Assembly (NCBI RefSeq): GCF_016495865.1
Contig: NZ_CP054706.1
Location: 682,001 to 746,000 of the forward strand
Reading direction: 5' to 3'
DNA: 64,000 nucleotides
Source: Salicibibacter cibi
GTDB taxonomy: Bacteria; Bacillota; Bacilli; Bacillales; Marinococcaceae
Part shown: piece by piece, positions 9,346 to 18,804 of the stretch
Position numbering within the stretch: position 1 is the stretch's first letter
Layout: each line of letters starts with the position of its first letter
Notes under the pieces: model-generated
The model's database searches: none
What the model was told of the DNA's origin: nothing
What the model saw: only the letters and a program-made list of their open reading frames with translations
Made by a program: the position numbers and the translations under genes

Positions 9346-9373
9346 TATTTAGCATTTGGGCGTTGCTTGTCAA
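9346..9373 (-). promoter_or_regulatory. Sigma-A promoter of htpG
   Basis: On the minus strand TTGACA (9368-9373) and TAAATA (9346-9351) are separated by 16 bases. Transcription would begin just before or within the CIRCE element. Confidence 0.7.
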
Positions 9374-9515
9374 TAGAAGAATGGTGCCGTGCAAGGGAAA
9401 ACACCTCAATAACTTGTCCGTGAAATCGCAAATATGGTTCGAACTTTATCATATACTGGCTTAAGTGATAGAATGTGAATAAAAGAGCGGGTAGTGGAGG
9501 AGATGGAAACCCTAG

Positions 9516-12500
9516 ATGTTTAAAATAAACCAAGATAGTTTGCATCCGGATTATATTTTTCAAGCCGTGGATAACCCTCGGACCTATACGCGCGGCGAAA
9601 TCTATTATTACAATGATCGTGTGGGGCCTGTGTCTTTTTTTCAGCATGAGAAGACGACAAAAGCGGCGGTTCATGGGTCAAGAAGCTATCAGTGCCAAGC
9701 AACATTTCAACGCAATGGGGATTTGGACCGAATGAGTTGTTCTTGCCCTGCGTTTGATTCCTATACGGGGATATGTAAACACCTCGTTGCGTTTTTGTTG
9801 GAACTCGATGAATTAATGTCCACGGAGGAATATGGACATAAATATGGTGCTATCCAAGGACACCAAATGATTGATGTTTTTAAAGAGGCGTTTAAGCCTG
9901 AAAAGCCATCCGCCATCATGGAAAAAGAGACGCTCGACATTCGGTATGAGCTGGACTGTAACATTCATCCGTTTTCCGGGATCGTGCAAGACATTTCCAT
10001 TCGTCTGCGTGCCGGCGTGAGTCGTCCGTATGTTGTGAAGAATATTAAACGGTTTATTGACGACGTACAAATGGGAAAAGGCCATTTCTTCACGAAAAAA
10101 TTTAGTTATCATCCGGAAAATCACCAAATCGCTGAAAAAGACCGGGAAGTGTTGGACTTGTTATGGAAAATAAGCAAAAGCGAACCTTCCGGTTATTCCA
10201 TCTATAGGCAAGAACGTGAGCTGGATATTCCCGATCTGATGGTTCCGGATCTATTCGAGTTGCTGGAAGGGCGTGACGTTGATATCATTTCCGGGCATAC
10301 GCCGGAAACAGTCATGATCGACTCCTTTCATTCTGGCGCGCGACTTGAATTCTTGTTGCAAAAAAGTGCAGATGAAGATGAGGTCGAATTATATTTAAAG
10401 GAAGGAAACTATTTATTTTTTTCGACGGATCATCAGCTTGTGCAAAACGGAGGAAGCCTTTATCGATTAAGTCAAGAGCAAGCAACGATTATACAAAAAC
10501 TGTTAAGCACCTCAGAGATGGACGGGGCGTTGACTCGTTTTTCGCCAGAGGAAATGGAACCTTTTTGTTCATACGTGCTGCCGAAGTTAAAAGAAATTGC
10601 GGCGGTTGAAATGGACGAAGCGTTAACGGATGTGATCCGGCAGTATCCGCTGAATGCGAAAATGAAGATTGACTATAGTGAAGAAGCCCTCAGTGCTCTT
10701 GTGACTTTTCAATATGGGGACACGGAGATCAACCCCTACGGGGAGCAAGGGCAAGATGAGGATATGAAAGCGATTATCGTTCGCGATGTGGAAACAGAGG
10801 CAACGATTGAATCGCTGCTCGATCGAATCCCATTTACACAATCGGATGGTAAGCTCGTGCTTGATGATGAAGAAGAAATGGCTGTGTTTCTTTTTGAAAA
10901 ACTGCCTTTGCTGCAGGAATATCTTGATATTTATACGACGTCGACCGTAAGGCAAATGATCGCTCCCCTCGAGAAAAAGCCGAGCGTGTCCCTTTCAACA
11001 GACGAGGAAACAAATTGGCTTGATGTTTCTTTTTCCGTGGAAGGCATTCCTTCAAACGAGGTGGAGCAAGTGCTGGAAGCGCTGAAAAAGAATCAGACGT
11101 ATTATCGCCTTCCGAGCGGAGCTTTTCTTCATCTTCAAGGAGAAGAGTTTGGAAATGTAAAAAATGCCGTTGATCATTTTGCTCCTGAAAAAGGAACATT
11201 GAAAGAAGATATGAAGGTCCCTCTTTATCAGGCGCTTTCCCTGGAGGATGACAAGGCGCAGTCGTTTAAGCTGTCCTCTTCCTTACGGCAATTAATGAAT
11301 GATGTCCAAAAACCGGATTTTGTTGATGCTGATCCTCCGGAAGCGATCAACGCTACGCTCCGGGAATACCAATTAACCGGCTTTCGTTGGCTGAAAACGT
11401 TATCCCATTTCGGGCTCGGCGGAATATTGGCCGATGATATGGGCCTTGGCAAGACGTTGCAAACCATTACGTATTTGCAAGCGTTGACGGATGAAAACCC
11501 GAATATGCGGGCGCTTATCATCACACCTGCGAGCTTAAGTTATAATTGGGAAAAAGAATTCCAGCGTTTTGCTCCCGACATGGATACGGAGGTTATCGTA
11601 GGACCAAAAGCGGAAAGGCAAAAGAAGTTGGAGCAAAGTTCAAACGCGCAAGTGCTTATTACGTCTTATCCACTCATCCAACGGGAGGCGGATATTTACC
11701 AATCCGAGCCCTTTGATGTCCTAATTCTGGATGAGGCCCAGGCAATCAAAAATCAAGCGTCGAAGACAGCGCAAGCTGTACGCTCGCTAAAAAAGGCTAG
11801 CGCGTTTGCCTTAACGGGAACGCCGATAGAAAATCACCTTGACGAGCTCTATTCTATTTTTAATACGCTCCTCCCGGGCATTTTAGGAACGAAAAAAGCC
11901 TTTAAAGCGATGGAAAACGATGAAGTTTCCAAACGCGTGCGTCCCTTTATATTGCGGCGCATGAAAAAGGATGTCCTTACGGAATTGCCTGAAAAGGACG
12001 AGCAGGTACAATACACGAACCTCACCGATGATCAGAAAAAGCTCTACGTGGCTCAAGTCAATCGGTTGGCGAAGGATGTGGATTCGGCCATCGATGGAGG
12101 TCAATTTCAGGAACAACGCATGCAAATTCTTGCCGGCTTAACGAAGCTGCGCCAAATTTGTTGCCATCCTCAGCTTGTTTTGCCGGATGAGAGCTATAAA
12201 TCCGGGAAATTCGAACGGTTATTGGAATACGTGGATGAAGGGCTCGCTTCAGGACGGCGCATGGTCATCTTTTCTCAGTTTACATCGATGCTTTCCATGA
12301 TCCGGGCGGCTTTTGACGAGCGGGGCTGGTTGTATCATTACTTGGACGGCCAAACGCCGGCAAAGGACAGGCTTGCGCTCACCGAACGTTTTAATGAAGG
12401 GGAACATTCCCTCTTTTTAGTGTCGATGAAAGCCGGCGGCACCGGTTTGAATTTAACCGGCGGCGACACCGTCATCCTCTTTGACACGTGGTGGAACCCG

Positions 12501-12713
12501 GCAGTGGAACAGCAAGCAGCGGACCGTGTCCACCGTTTCGGCCAAGAGAACAACGTTCAGGTGATCAAACTAATTACATCCGGAACGATCGAAGAAAAAA
12601 TGCTGGAGATGCAAGAACGAAAAAAAGCGCTCGTAGAAGAAGTCATCCAGCCGGGTGAACAACAGCTCACGAGCTTACGGCCGGAAGATGTGAAAGAGCT
12701 ATTGAGCGTGTAA
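9516..12713 (+). CDS. SNF2-family helicase/ATPase with N-terminal SWIM zinc finger
   Basis: This 1065-residue protein begins with a SWIM zinc finger (C75, C77, C87, H89). A long SNF2-associated region follows, then a two-lobe helicase core: motif I DDMGLGKT near residue 640, DEAQ Walker B, LTGTPIEN, and C-lobe motifs GLNLTGGDTVILFD and QAADRVHRFGQ. Such proteins translocate on DNA or remodel nucleoprotein in the cytoplasm; the exact bacterial role is unsettled. ATG 9516 is about 13 bases after GGAGGAG, which is rather long spacing. It is a single gene followed by a hairpin terminator. Confidence 0.92.
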   Translation: MFKINQDSLHPDYIFQAVDNPRTYTRGEIYYYNDRVGPVSFFQHEKTTKAAVHGSRSYQCQATFQRNGDLDRMSCSCPAFDSYTGICKHLVAFLLELDELMSTEEYGHKYGAIQGHQMIDVFKEAFKPEKPSAIMEKETLDIRYELDCNIHPFSGIVQDISIRLRAGVSRPYVVKNIKRFIDDVQMGKGHFFTKKFSYHPENHQIAEKDREVLDLLWKISKSEPSGYSIYRQERELDIPDLMVPDLFELLEGRDVDIISGHTPETVMIDSFHSGARLEFLLQKSADEDEVELYLKEGNYLFFSTDHQLVQNGGSLYRLSQEQATIIQKLLSTSEMDGALTRFSPEEMEPFCSYVLPKLKEIAAVEMDEALTDVIRQYPLNAKMKIDYSEEALSALVTFQYGDTEINPYGEQGQDEDMKAIIVRDVETEATIESLLDRIPFTQSDGKLVLDDEEEMAVFLFEKLPLLQEYLDIYTTSTVRQMIAPLEKKPSVSLSTDEETNWLDVSFSVEGIPSNEVEQVLEALKKNQTYYRLPSGAFLHLQGEEFGNVKNAVDHFAPEKGTLKEDMKVPLYQALSLEDDKAQSFKLSSSLRQLMNDVQKPDFVDADPPEAINATLREYQLTGFRWLKTLSHFGLGGILADDMGLGKTLQTITYLQALTDENPNMRALIITPASLSYNWEKEFQRFAPDMDTEVIVGPKAERQKKLEQSSNAQVLITSYPLIQREADIYQSEPFDVLILDEAQAIKNQASKTAQAVRSLKKASAFALTGTPIENHLDELYSIFNTLLPGILGTKKAFKAMENDEVSKRVRPFILRRMKKDVLTELPEKDEQVQYTNLTDDQKKLYVAQVNRLAKDVDSAIDGGQFQEQRMQILAGLTKLRQICCHPQLVLPDESYKSGKFERLLEYVDEGLASGRRMVIFSQFTSMLSMIRAAFDERGWLYHYLDGQTPAKDRLALTERFNEGEHSLFLVSMKAGGTGLNLTGGDTVILFDTWWNPAVEQQAADRVHRFGQENNVQVIKLITSGTIEEKMLEMQERKKALVEEVIQPGEQQLTSLRPEDVKELLSV

Positions 12714-12719
12714 AAGAAG

Positions 12720-12746
12720 AGCCCCTTGCCGGTTTGGTGAGGGGCT
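12720..12746 (+). terminator. Terminator of the SNF2 gene
   Basis: The AGCCCCT and AGGGGCT arms begin five bases after the stop codon. No strong T-run follows, so efficiency is uncertain. Confidence 0.5.
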
Positions 12747-12813
12747 TAGTCGTCAGAGACACGAGTGGGGTAGGGAACCGGGGTTCATGAGTTATTCCTG
12801 TGGTTTCGGTTAC

Positions 12814-12957
12814 CATGAACGAGTTATAGATCCTGAAATCATGGTTGACCCAGCAATACAGGCGTCATGAACGAGTCATGGAACCCGAAATCAGGATGAG
12901 CGACGCGTTACAGACATCATGAGCGGGTCATGAAGCCCGAAATCCTTGCCACGTCGA
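12814..12957. repeat. 52-bp-period tandem repeat, three degenerate units
   Basis: Units begin at 12814, 12866 and 12918, exactly 52 bases apart, each with CATGA-C/G-CGxGT-A/C-ATG and later CxGAAATC. The conserved block GGAAC..GAAATC..GAGC resembles the unit of the larger array at 16094-16663. The array fills the gap between the SNF2 terminator and the MATE gene and contains no gene. Upstream bases 12747-12813 hold a more degraded piece. Confidence 0.7.
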
Positions 12958-14298
12958 TCAATCTCCCCGAAACAATTCCTTCTCGCGCCATTTTCCGAAT
13001 CGATAATATAGATAAGCAGCCAAACTGCCCAGCATAAAGCTTACGCCCATGCCAAGTGCAATACCTATATCGCCGAATATACTTGATAGTAAATTCGTCA
13101 GGGGATAACGCAAAACCCAAAAAGAGATGATATTCAACACGAGCACTTGATACATCGCACCCGATGCGCGCACGATGCCGTTTAAAACAAAATTAATGCC
13201 GAGAAACGGGTAGCAAAGCGCGACGATTTGCAAATATCTCGTGCCAAACGCCACAGCTTCCTCGTCCCGGATGAACATTTGAATGCTGTATTCGGCAAAA
13301 AGTACGATGAACAGGCCGACCCCAACCATGACGGCAAAATTATACATTACTGCATATTTGGTGATCGCGTTTACCCGCGACCAATATCCAACGCCGATGT
13401 TTTGCCCGGCCATGCTGTTCACCGCTGTTCCGAGCGCCATGGCCGGAAGCATGATCAAGCTATCCAACCGTTGCGCAGCGCTGAAACCAGCGACGACATC
13501 TTCTCCGAATGTCGTAACGACGCTCATAATCGCGGCCACACCCGCGGATATGACAGCCATCTGCAGCCCCGAAGGAATGCCAAGGTTCAAAATTAAACCG
13601 ACTTCTGTTTTTTTAGGCAAAGAGGGAATGGTAAAAGGTGCAAGTCCCCGACGCAACACAAAAAACAACCCATATAGAAACGCGCTCCCTTGTGAAAGGA
13701 TCGTCGCGTAAGCCGCACCTTCGACACCCATGTCTAATCCGGTAATGAAGAGCGGGTCCAGGACAATATTAAGCAGCACAGCAATAATGACAAACCGTAT
13801 CGGCGTTTTGCTGTCGCCCAATGCGCGTAACGTCGTCGCAATAAAGTTGTATCCGAAAAGAAAGATCATCCCGAGAAAATTAATCTGTAAATAAGCAGTG
13901 GCGGGTGCCATCATGCTTTCCGGTGTGCCGAGCAACCGCAGAAATTCCTCCGAAAAAAAAGAACCCGTAAATCCAAGCGATAATGATAAAATCGAGAGCA
14001 CAACGACAAACGCATTGAGGTAACGGGTGAGTCCTTCTTCATTTTCCTTCCCCTTTTGCTGGGAAAGGATGGTTAATGATGCATTGTTTAAACCGATCAC
14101 AAACGAAAGCATCGTGAAAATGATCGTACTGGAAACCGCCACCGCGCCTAACGCGGCTTCGCCAAGCAAATTTCCAACCCATAAGCTGTCGGTAAACTGA
14201 AAAGACGTTTGCAAAAGATTCGTGAGTATGATCGGTCCGGAGAACATGATCAGCGGTTTGAGAATATTTCCTTGTGTGAAATCCTGATGCTTGCTCAT
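12958..14298 (-). CDS. MATE-family multidrug/Na+ antiporter
   Basis: This 446-residue integral membrane protein has the length and about 12 hydrophobic segments of MATE transporters (NorM/DinF type). The pattern IMFSGPIILTNLLQTSFQFTDSLWVG at the N-terminus is typical. It probably exports cationic compounds with Na+ or H+ counter-flow across the cytoplasmic membrane. ATG 14298 has AAAGGA seven bases upstream. MITE A copy 3 is inserted 47 bp upstream of the start, within the likely promoter region. Confidence 0.92.
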   Translation of the reverse strand: MSKHQDFTQGNILKPLIMFSGPIILTNLLQTSFQFTDSLWVGNLLGEAALGAVAVSSTIIFTMLSFVIGLNNASLTILSQQKGKENEEGLTRYLNAFVVVLSILSLSLGFTGSFFSEEFLRLLGTPESMMAPATAYLQINFLGMIFLFGYNFIATTLRALGDSKTPIRFVIIAVLLNIVLDPLFITGLDMGVEGAAYATILSQGSAFLYGLFFVLRRGLAPFTIPSLPKKTEVGLILNLGIPSGLQMAVISAGVAAIMSVVTTFGEDVVAGFSAAQRLDSLIMLPAMALGTAVNSMAGQNIGVGYWSRVNAITKYAVMYNFAVMVGVGLFIVLFAEYSIQMFIRDEEAVAFGTRYLQIVALCYPFLGINFVLNGIVRASGAMYQVLVLNIISFWVLRYPLTNLLSSIFGDIGIALGMGVSFMLGSLAAYLYYRFGKWREKELFRGD

Positions 14299-14345
14299 AT
14301 ACGCGCGTCCTTTCAGCTTTTGCTAAATATTTATTTTATCATAAA

Positions 14346-14796
14346 GCCTCTGCCAAAATTAAAATGAAGCTTTAGAGTAGCGAAACGCTAATGAAAAGCG
14401 TGTTTACAAATGATGTCAGATCGCAAACGTTTGACGCCATGAATCTACAGAATCCAGCATATAATGGCATCATCTGGATTGTTATGACGCCATAAAACAA
14501 CGCATGTGTACATTTAATGGCGTCCATGGGCAACAATGACACCATGAAAGTTCCTACGCCTGATTATGATGGCGTCAAAAATGAAAAGACAAAGGCTTTC
14601 GTTCACCATATATTTCCATGAAATTACGCGTGCCCTGCTCAGAAGAAAACCACGCCAAATGACGGCCAATCACCGAATTTGAACATTGACAGATGAAGAC
14701 ACATGTCCATCATTTTACTTTAACGGAAAAAAGGACGATAAATGTCATTAGGTTTTAAACTGTCATGGCTGGGATTTATGATTTTGGCATTGGCAC
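14346..14796 (+). repeat. MITE A, copy 3 (about 451 bp)
   Basis: This is the longest copy of MITE A, with the same imperfect terminal inverted repeats as 5788-6186 plus the 52 bp missing there. ATAAA at 14341-14345 and ATAAG at 14797-14801 are a possible imperfect target duplication. TTGACA at 14686-14691 and AAGGACGATAA-ATG near the right end point outward. It separates the MATE promoter from the AraC-family gene and explains almost all of the 14299-14895 gap. Confidence 0.85.
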
Positions 14797-14870
14797 ATAA
14801 GGAACAAGTGAAGGCAGAACCGACAAATTTGTGCATGAAATGTCGGGCAAAAAGAGCCATTAATCGGTAA
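14742..14870 (+). CDS. Small ORF starting inside MITE A copy 3 (42 aa)
   Basis: The first 18 residues are identical to the 6132 ORF and are encoded by the element; the remaining 24 (with a C-M-K-C motif) come from flanking sequence and end 25 bases before the AraC-type start codon. No family is recognised. It could act as a translated leader, or be meaningless. Confidence 0.25.
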   Translation: MSLGFKLSWLGFMILALAHKEQVKAEPTNLCMKCRAKRAINR

Positions 14871-14895
14871 CCTTCACATAGGGGAGGTCATTCAC

Positions 14896-15765
14896 ATGGA
14901 TGCTTTGAAAATGATGAATGAAGCAGTTAACTATATTGAAAATCATTTGACGGAGACGGTTGATTTCGATGAAGCAGCGAGAGTCGCTTGCTGTTCTCGG
15001 TATCATTTTCAACGGATGTTCTCTTTTCTCGCCGGGGTTACGTTGTCCGAGTATATCCGCCGCAGACGATTGACGTTGGCTGCTTTTGAGTTGGAGAATG
15101 AGGACACAAAAATCATTAATATCACGATGAAGTATGGCTATCAATCGCCTGACTCTTTTGCCAGGGCATTTCAAAACCAGCATGGAGTAACGCCGACGGA
15201 AGCGAAGAAAAATGGCACCTCTTTAAAAGCATTCCCGCGGATGACCTTTCAATTATCTGTTAAGGGAGGTACGGAAATGAATTATCGGATTGAAGAAAAA
15301 GCGGCTTTTCATGTCGTAGGGAAAAAGAAAAAAGTGAACCTGATCTATCACGGTGCGAACCCTGAAATTGCCGAATTCGTGGGGAGTATAGGCCATACCA
15401 CTATTCGCCAAATCGAATCGCTCTCTGACCAGGAACCCACGGGGCTGCTAAGTGTATCCGCTAATTTCACGGAAGATCGATCGAAAAAAGGGCAATTGGA
15501 TTATTACTTGGCGGCCGCCACGACGAAGCAAGCCTCTGCAAATTTGGAACGGCTCGATATTCCTGCGCTAACATGGGCGGTATTTACAGTGGAAGGCACC
15601 TTCCCGGATGCCCTTCAGGATGTATGGGGACGCATTTTTTCGGAATGGTTTCCTTCGTCAGACTATGAACTCGCGGAAGGCCCGGAAATTCTTTGGAACG
15701 AGGAGGACGTGGAGGAAGGAAGCACGGTAAAAAGTGAAATATGGATTCCGGTGGCGAAAAAATAA
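14896..15765 (+). CDS. AraC-family regulator with GyrI-like effector domain
   Basis: Residues 1-100 carry two helix-turn-helix units of the AraC/XylS type ([21 protein letters not shown] and the [16 protein letters not shown] region). Residues ~130-289 are a GyrI-like/AraC effector-binding domain. This domain order is that of Rob/SoxS-like regulators that sense small, often cationic or aromatic, ligands. ATG 14896 follows GGGGAGG. It neighbours the MATE exporter in the opposite direction, so it may control efflux, but that is only inferred from position. Confidence 0.9.
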   Translation: MDALKMMNEAVNYIENHLTETVDFDEAARVACCSRYHFQRMFSFLAGVTLSEYIRRRRLTLAAFELENEDTKIINITMKYGYQSPDSFARAFQNQHGVTPTEAKKNGTSLKAFPRMTFQLSVKGGTEMNYRIEEKAAFHVVGKKKKVNLIYHGANPEIAEFVGSIGHTTIRQIESLSDQEPTGLLSVSANFTEDRSKKGQLDYYLAAATTKQASANLERLDIPALTWAVFTVEGTFPDALQDVWGRIFSEWFPSSDYELAEGPEILWNEEDVEEGSTVKSEIWIPVAKK

Positions 15766-15801
15766 GGAGAAGACCTTGTTTCCAGGGTCCTCTCCTTTTT
15801 C
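15764..15801 (+). terminator. Terminator of the AraC-family gene
   Basis: AAGGAGAAGACC and GGTCCTCTCCTT form a 12-base stem with one mismatch that overlaps the stop codon, followed by TTTTT. Confidence 0.85.
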
Positions 15802-15879
15802 AAATGGAGAGTTTGACTGATAAATGTACGTTTACGGCTGATAAAAAAATGTGTATTGCACTTGAATAACGGACCTTTT

Positions 15880-16046
15880 TTAATCGGATTGGGCTTGTTC
15901 GGCTTCTTTAATATCTTGGGCGGTTTTGCCGACGTAATGATCGTATTGGGATCAACGTCTTTAAAAAGGCTATCAAGCATGTTTGTATCACCTTCATCAA
16001 CGAGCGCGATAATAAATGGGTTATTCGCATCGATATCACTTAAGAG
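15880..16046 (-). pseudogene. C-terminal remnant of an unidentified gene, frameshifted
   Basis: On the minus strand the sequence reads LLSDIDANNPFIIALVDEGD... through LDSLFKDVDPNTI in one frame and then HYVGKTAQDIKEAEQAQSD-stop in another. One frameshift near 15945 joins them into a coherent protein tail. The upstream part is replaced by the 52-bp array at 16094-16663. I do not recognise the family. The plus-strand reading of the same DNA has no ribosome-binding site and looks like a shadow. Confidence 0.4.
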
Positions 16047-16093
16047 GTATATCGCGGGCGGGGGACGACCGGAAACGGAGAAATCGCTGCCGT

Positions 16094-16663
16094 CTGCGGA
16101 CTGAAAAGGGAAAAGGAACGATTCGAGTCTTCAGGCTGGTCATCTGTGGACTGGAAACGGAGAAATCGGTCGAGCAGAGTCTTCAGAATGGTCACCTGCA
16201 GACTGGAAAAAGAAAAATGGACCATGTTGAGTCTTCAGGAATGCCATCTGCGGACTGGAAACGGAGAAATCGGTCGAGCAGAGTCTTCAGAATGGTCATC
16301 TGTGGACTGAAAAAAGAAAAATGGACCATGTTGAGTCTTCAGGAATGCCATCTGCGGACTGGAAACGAAGAAATGGACCGAGCAGAGTCTTCAGAATGGT
16401 CACCTGTGGACTGAAAAAAGAAAAATGGACCATGTTGAGTCTTCAGGAATGCCATCTGTGGACTGGGAACGGAGAAATCGGTCGAGCGGAGTCTTCAGGC
16501 TGGTCATCTGTGGACCGGAAACGAGAAAACCGCACATGTTGAGGTTCCGGGGGAGCGTACAGCGAACCGGTAAGGGGAAATCCAATCGTGTCGAGTCCCT
16601 AGAAGAGTGTGCTACATACCGGGAACGCGGAAATTGCCGGGAGCTGTCAACAGGAGTTGTCAT
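16094..16663. repeat. 52-bp tandem repeat array, about 11 units
   Basis: Units start every 52 bases from 16094 (16144, 16196, 16248, 16300, 16352, 16404, 16456, 16508, 16560, 16612). Two unit types alternate in the middle: one with ACGGAGAAATCGGTCGAGCA, the other with AAAAAGAAAAATGGACCATG. Both share CTGTGGACTG and GAGTCTTCAG. The outer units are degraded. Since 52 is not a multiple of three, the open frames across it change each unit and have no ribosome-binding sites, so I treat it as non-coding minisatellite DNA. Partial unit sequence starts near 16065. Confidence 0.92.
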
Positions 16664-16748
16664 TGGGGTATTTTTCTAATGGCTTTATTTTCGTCTCACA
16701 TTCCATTATCCTTAAAATGGAGAAGTTTATTTAAAGAAGGGTTTTCAG

Positions 16749-17810
16749 ATGAAAAGCATATACAGCGATATCATCCAATTTCGCGGTTCCCACTATGATT
16801 TTGGATACTGTCAAGGGGAGAAGCTGAAAAACACCTTATCCGTCATAAATCGGGAAAACCAATGGAAGGTGCGCACCCCCAGGTTTGACATAGACATCGG
16901 AGAGACAAAAGAAGCGATACGTGCATTTGCCCCCGGCGTATGGGATGAATTGCTCGGCTTGCAGGATGCGTTGGAATGGCCGCTGGAGCGTGTGCTGCAG
17001 GAGTATGGAGGTTATCGGGTGAATAGCTCGCCTTCAGGTTGTTCAGTGCTCGCCGGGGAAAATTATCTCATCCGCAATTACGACTATCACCCCAAGACCT
17101 ACGACGGCCGTTTTCTTTTTTTCCAACCTACGGATCAAGGGTACGCGATTGCCGGACCGAGCCAACGCATCACTGGTCGGATGGATGGCATTAATGAAAA
17201 AGGACTCGTCATGGCTTATAATCTGACGAATCGAAAGAAGCCGGGTGCCGGTTTTATTTGCAGCATGATCGGGCGTTTGCTGCTGGAATCCTGCGCGGAC
17301 GTAACAGAAGCGGTAGAGATGGCAAAAGAAATCCCTCATCGTCATTCGTTTAGTTATCTCGTTTATGATGCGAGGGGAGAAATGATGGTTATTGAAGCCT
17401 CGCCGCGGGGTGTCCATGCCCGGAATACAACGGCGTGCACGAATCATTTCGAGATCCAAACAAGGGAAAATCGCTTTCATCTTGATGATTCCAAAAAAAG
17501 GTTGGAATCATTGCAAAATAATGCCAGTCTAAACGCCCGCGATGCGTTTCGCCTTCTAAACGATCCAAAACAGCCCATATTCTCTGAGCGTTATAAAAGC
17601 TGGGCGGGAACGATTCATACGTCTGCTTATTTTCCGGAAGAAAGGAACGTTTGGATCGCTTTGGGCGGTGATCGTGAACCGGTGGTCTTTGATTTTTCAA
17701 GTTGGCTTGCGGGTGAAGACGTAACTCCGGATCGACTCACCGGAGAGGTGGAAACGGATTTGCCATTTTTGCATATGGACGAAGGGGCCGATTGGTTTAG
17801 GAAAAAGTAA
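16749..17810 (+). CDS. C45-family autoproteolytic acyltransferase/hydrolase
   Basis: This 353-residue Ntn-hydrolase resembles acyl-CoA:6-aminopenicillanic acid acyltransferase/peptidase C45. The probable self-cleavage Gly-Cys pair is in SSPSGCSVLAG near residue 99, which would free the catalytic N-terminal Cys. It is followed by the RNYDYHP motif typical of choloylglycine-hydrolase-like folds. It should hydrolyse or transfer amide-linked acyl groups; the substrate is unknown. ATG 16749 has AAGAAGGG upstream. The gene stands alone between the tandem array and the ABC exporter genes. Confidence 0.85.
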   Translation: MKSIYSDIIQFRGSHYDFGYCQGEKLKNTLSVINRENQWKVRTPRFDIDIGETKEAIRAFAPGVWDELLGLQDALEWPLERVLQEYGGYRVNSSPSGCSVLAGENYLIRNYDYHPKTYDGRFLFFQPTDQGYAIAGPSQRITGRMDGINEKGLVMAYNLTNRKKPGAGFICSMIGRLLLESCADVTEAVEMAKEIPHRHSFSYLVYDARGEMMVIEASPRGVHARNTTACTNHFEIQTRENRFHLDDSKKRLESLQNNASLNARDAFRLLNDPKQPIFSERYKSWAGTIHTSAYFPEERNVWIALGGDREPVVFDFSSWLAGEDVTPDRLTGEVETDLPFLHMDEGADWFRKK

Positions 17811-17815
17811 ATGAG

Positions 17816-17843
17816 TGGACAATCTGTTCATTTGTTATAAAAT
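17816..17843 (+). promoter_or_regulatory. Promoter of the DrrAB-like operon
   Basis: TGGACA (17816-17821) and TAAAAT (17838-17843) are spaced by 16 bases, 27 bases before the ABC ATPase start. Confidence 0.55.
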
Positions 17844-17869
17844 AGGCATGGAAGAAGAAAGAGGTGCCA

Positions 17870-18787
17870 ATGTTGATCGACGTGCAAAACTTAAAAAAAT
17901 CCTATAAGTCTTTTCAAGCCGTTAATGATAGCAATTTTCATGTGAAGGAAGGAGAGATCTTCGGGTTTCTGGGCCCTAACGGAGCGGGCAAAAGCACGAC
18001 GATTAACATTTTATCGACGATGCTGCAGCCGACGGGCGGTTCCGTGACCATTAACGGCTATGATGTGGTGAAGGATCAAAACCGTGTGCGGGAGAGCATC
18101 GGCATTATTTTTCAGCAAAATACATTAGATGAAAAGTTAACCGCCAAAGAAAATTTAAAGCTTCATTGCAAATTTTATGGCGTACCCCGCTCAAAGCGAA
18201 AAGCGCGTATTCGCGAGGTTTTGGAAATCGTGGATCTTACCGATAGCCTCAATCTGCTCGTCGAAAAATTTTCCGGCGGTATGCAGCGACGGCTGGAAAT
18301 CGCCCGCGGATTGCTCCATTATCCGAAAGTGCTATTTCTCGATGAGCCGACCGTTGGATTGGACCCGCAAACACGGGCGCATGTATGGGAATACATATTA
18401 AAGCTGAAGGAAAAAGAAAACATTACGATGTTTTTAACGACGCATTACTTGGACGAAGCGGAAATCAGCGACCGAATCGCGATTATGGATCACGGGGACA
18501 TTATCGCCATCGATACGCCGAAAAGTCTTAAACAACAGCTAGGCGGAGATATCATCGAAATTACGACGACGGATAATGAAACCGCGATGAAAGAAATTGA
18601 AGCAGCATTTGATGTCATTGATTTATCAGAAAAAGATGGTGTCATTCACTGCAAAGTTGAAAACAGCGATGCTTTCGTTTCCGAGTTTATTAAAACGTTG
18701 CAAACCCCGCTTACGGGCTTGGATATTCGCAAACCAACATTAAATGATGTTTTTCTCTCCTTTACGGGGCGGGAAATCCGAGATTAG
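17870..18787 (+). CDS. ABC transporter ATP-binding protein, DrrA-like
   Basis: This 305-residue ATPase has Walker A GPNGAGKST, the FSGGMQRR signature, Walker B LFLDEPTVGLDP and the H-loop TTHYLDEAE. The C-terminal extension is that of DrrA/CcmA-type exporters. Together with the permease immediately downstream it forms an ABC-2 export system for drugs, antibiotics or membrane compounds. I start at ATG 17870, five bases after AAAGAGG; GTG 17864 overlaps that site. Confidence 0.92.
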   Translation: MLIDVQNLKKSYKSFQAVNDSNFHVKEGEIFGFLGPNGAGKSTTINILSTMLQPTGGSVTINGYDVVKDQNRVRESIGIIFQQNTLDEKLTAKENLKLHCKFYGVPRSKRKARIREVLEIVDLTDSLNLLVEKFSGGMQRRLEIARGLLHYPKVLFLDEPTVGLDPQTRAHVWEYILKLKEKENITMFLTTHYLDEAEISDRIAIMDHGDIIAIDTPKSLKQQLGGDIIEITTTDNETAMKEIEAAFDVIDLSEKDGVIHCKVENSDAFVSEFIKTLQTPLTGLDIRKPTLNDVFLSFTGREIRD

Positions 18788-18804
18788 ACAGGAGGAAATT
18801 GTTC

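Noticed and set aside
15856..16104. Hydrophobic plus-strand ORF after the AraC-type gene
   Set aside because: The minus strand of the same DNA reads as a better protein tail; the plus reading runs into the repeat array and lacks a Shine-Dalgarno site.
16094..16663. CRISPR-like alternating repeat and spacer pattern
   Set aside because: The whole 52-bp unit is repeated, the 'variable' blocks are only two recurring types of ~20 bp, and there are no cas genes nearby. This is a tandem minisatellite.
16016..16679. Overlapping open frames with Trp/Glu-rich repeats across the array
   Set aside because: They are products of the 52-bp period shifting the frame, lack ribosome-binding sites and occur on several frames and both strands.
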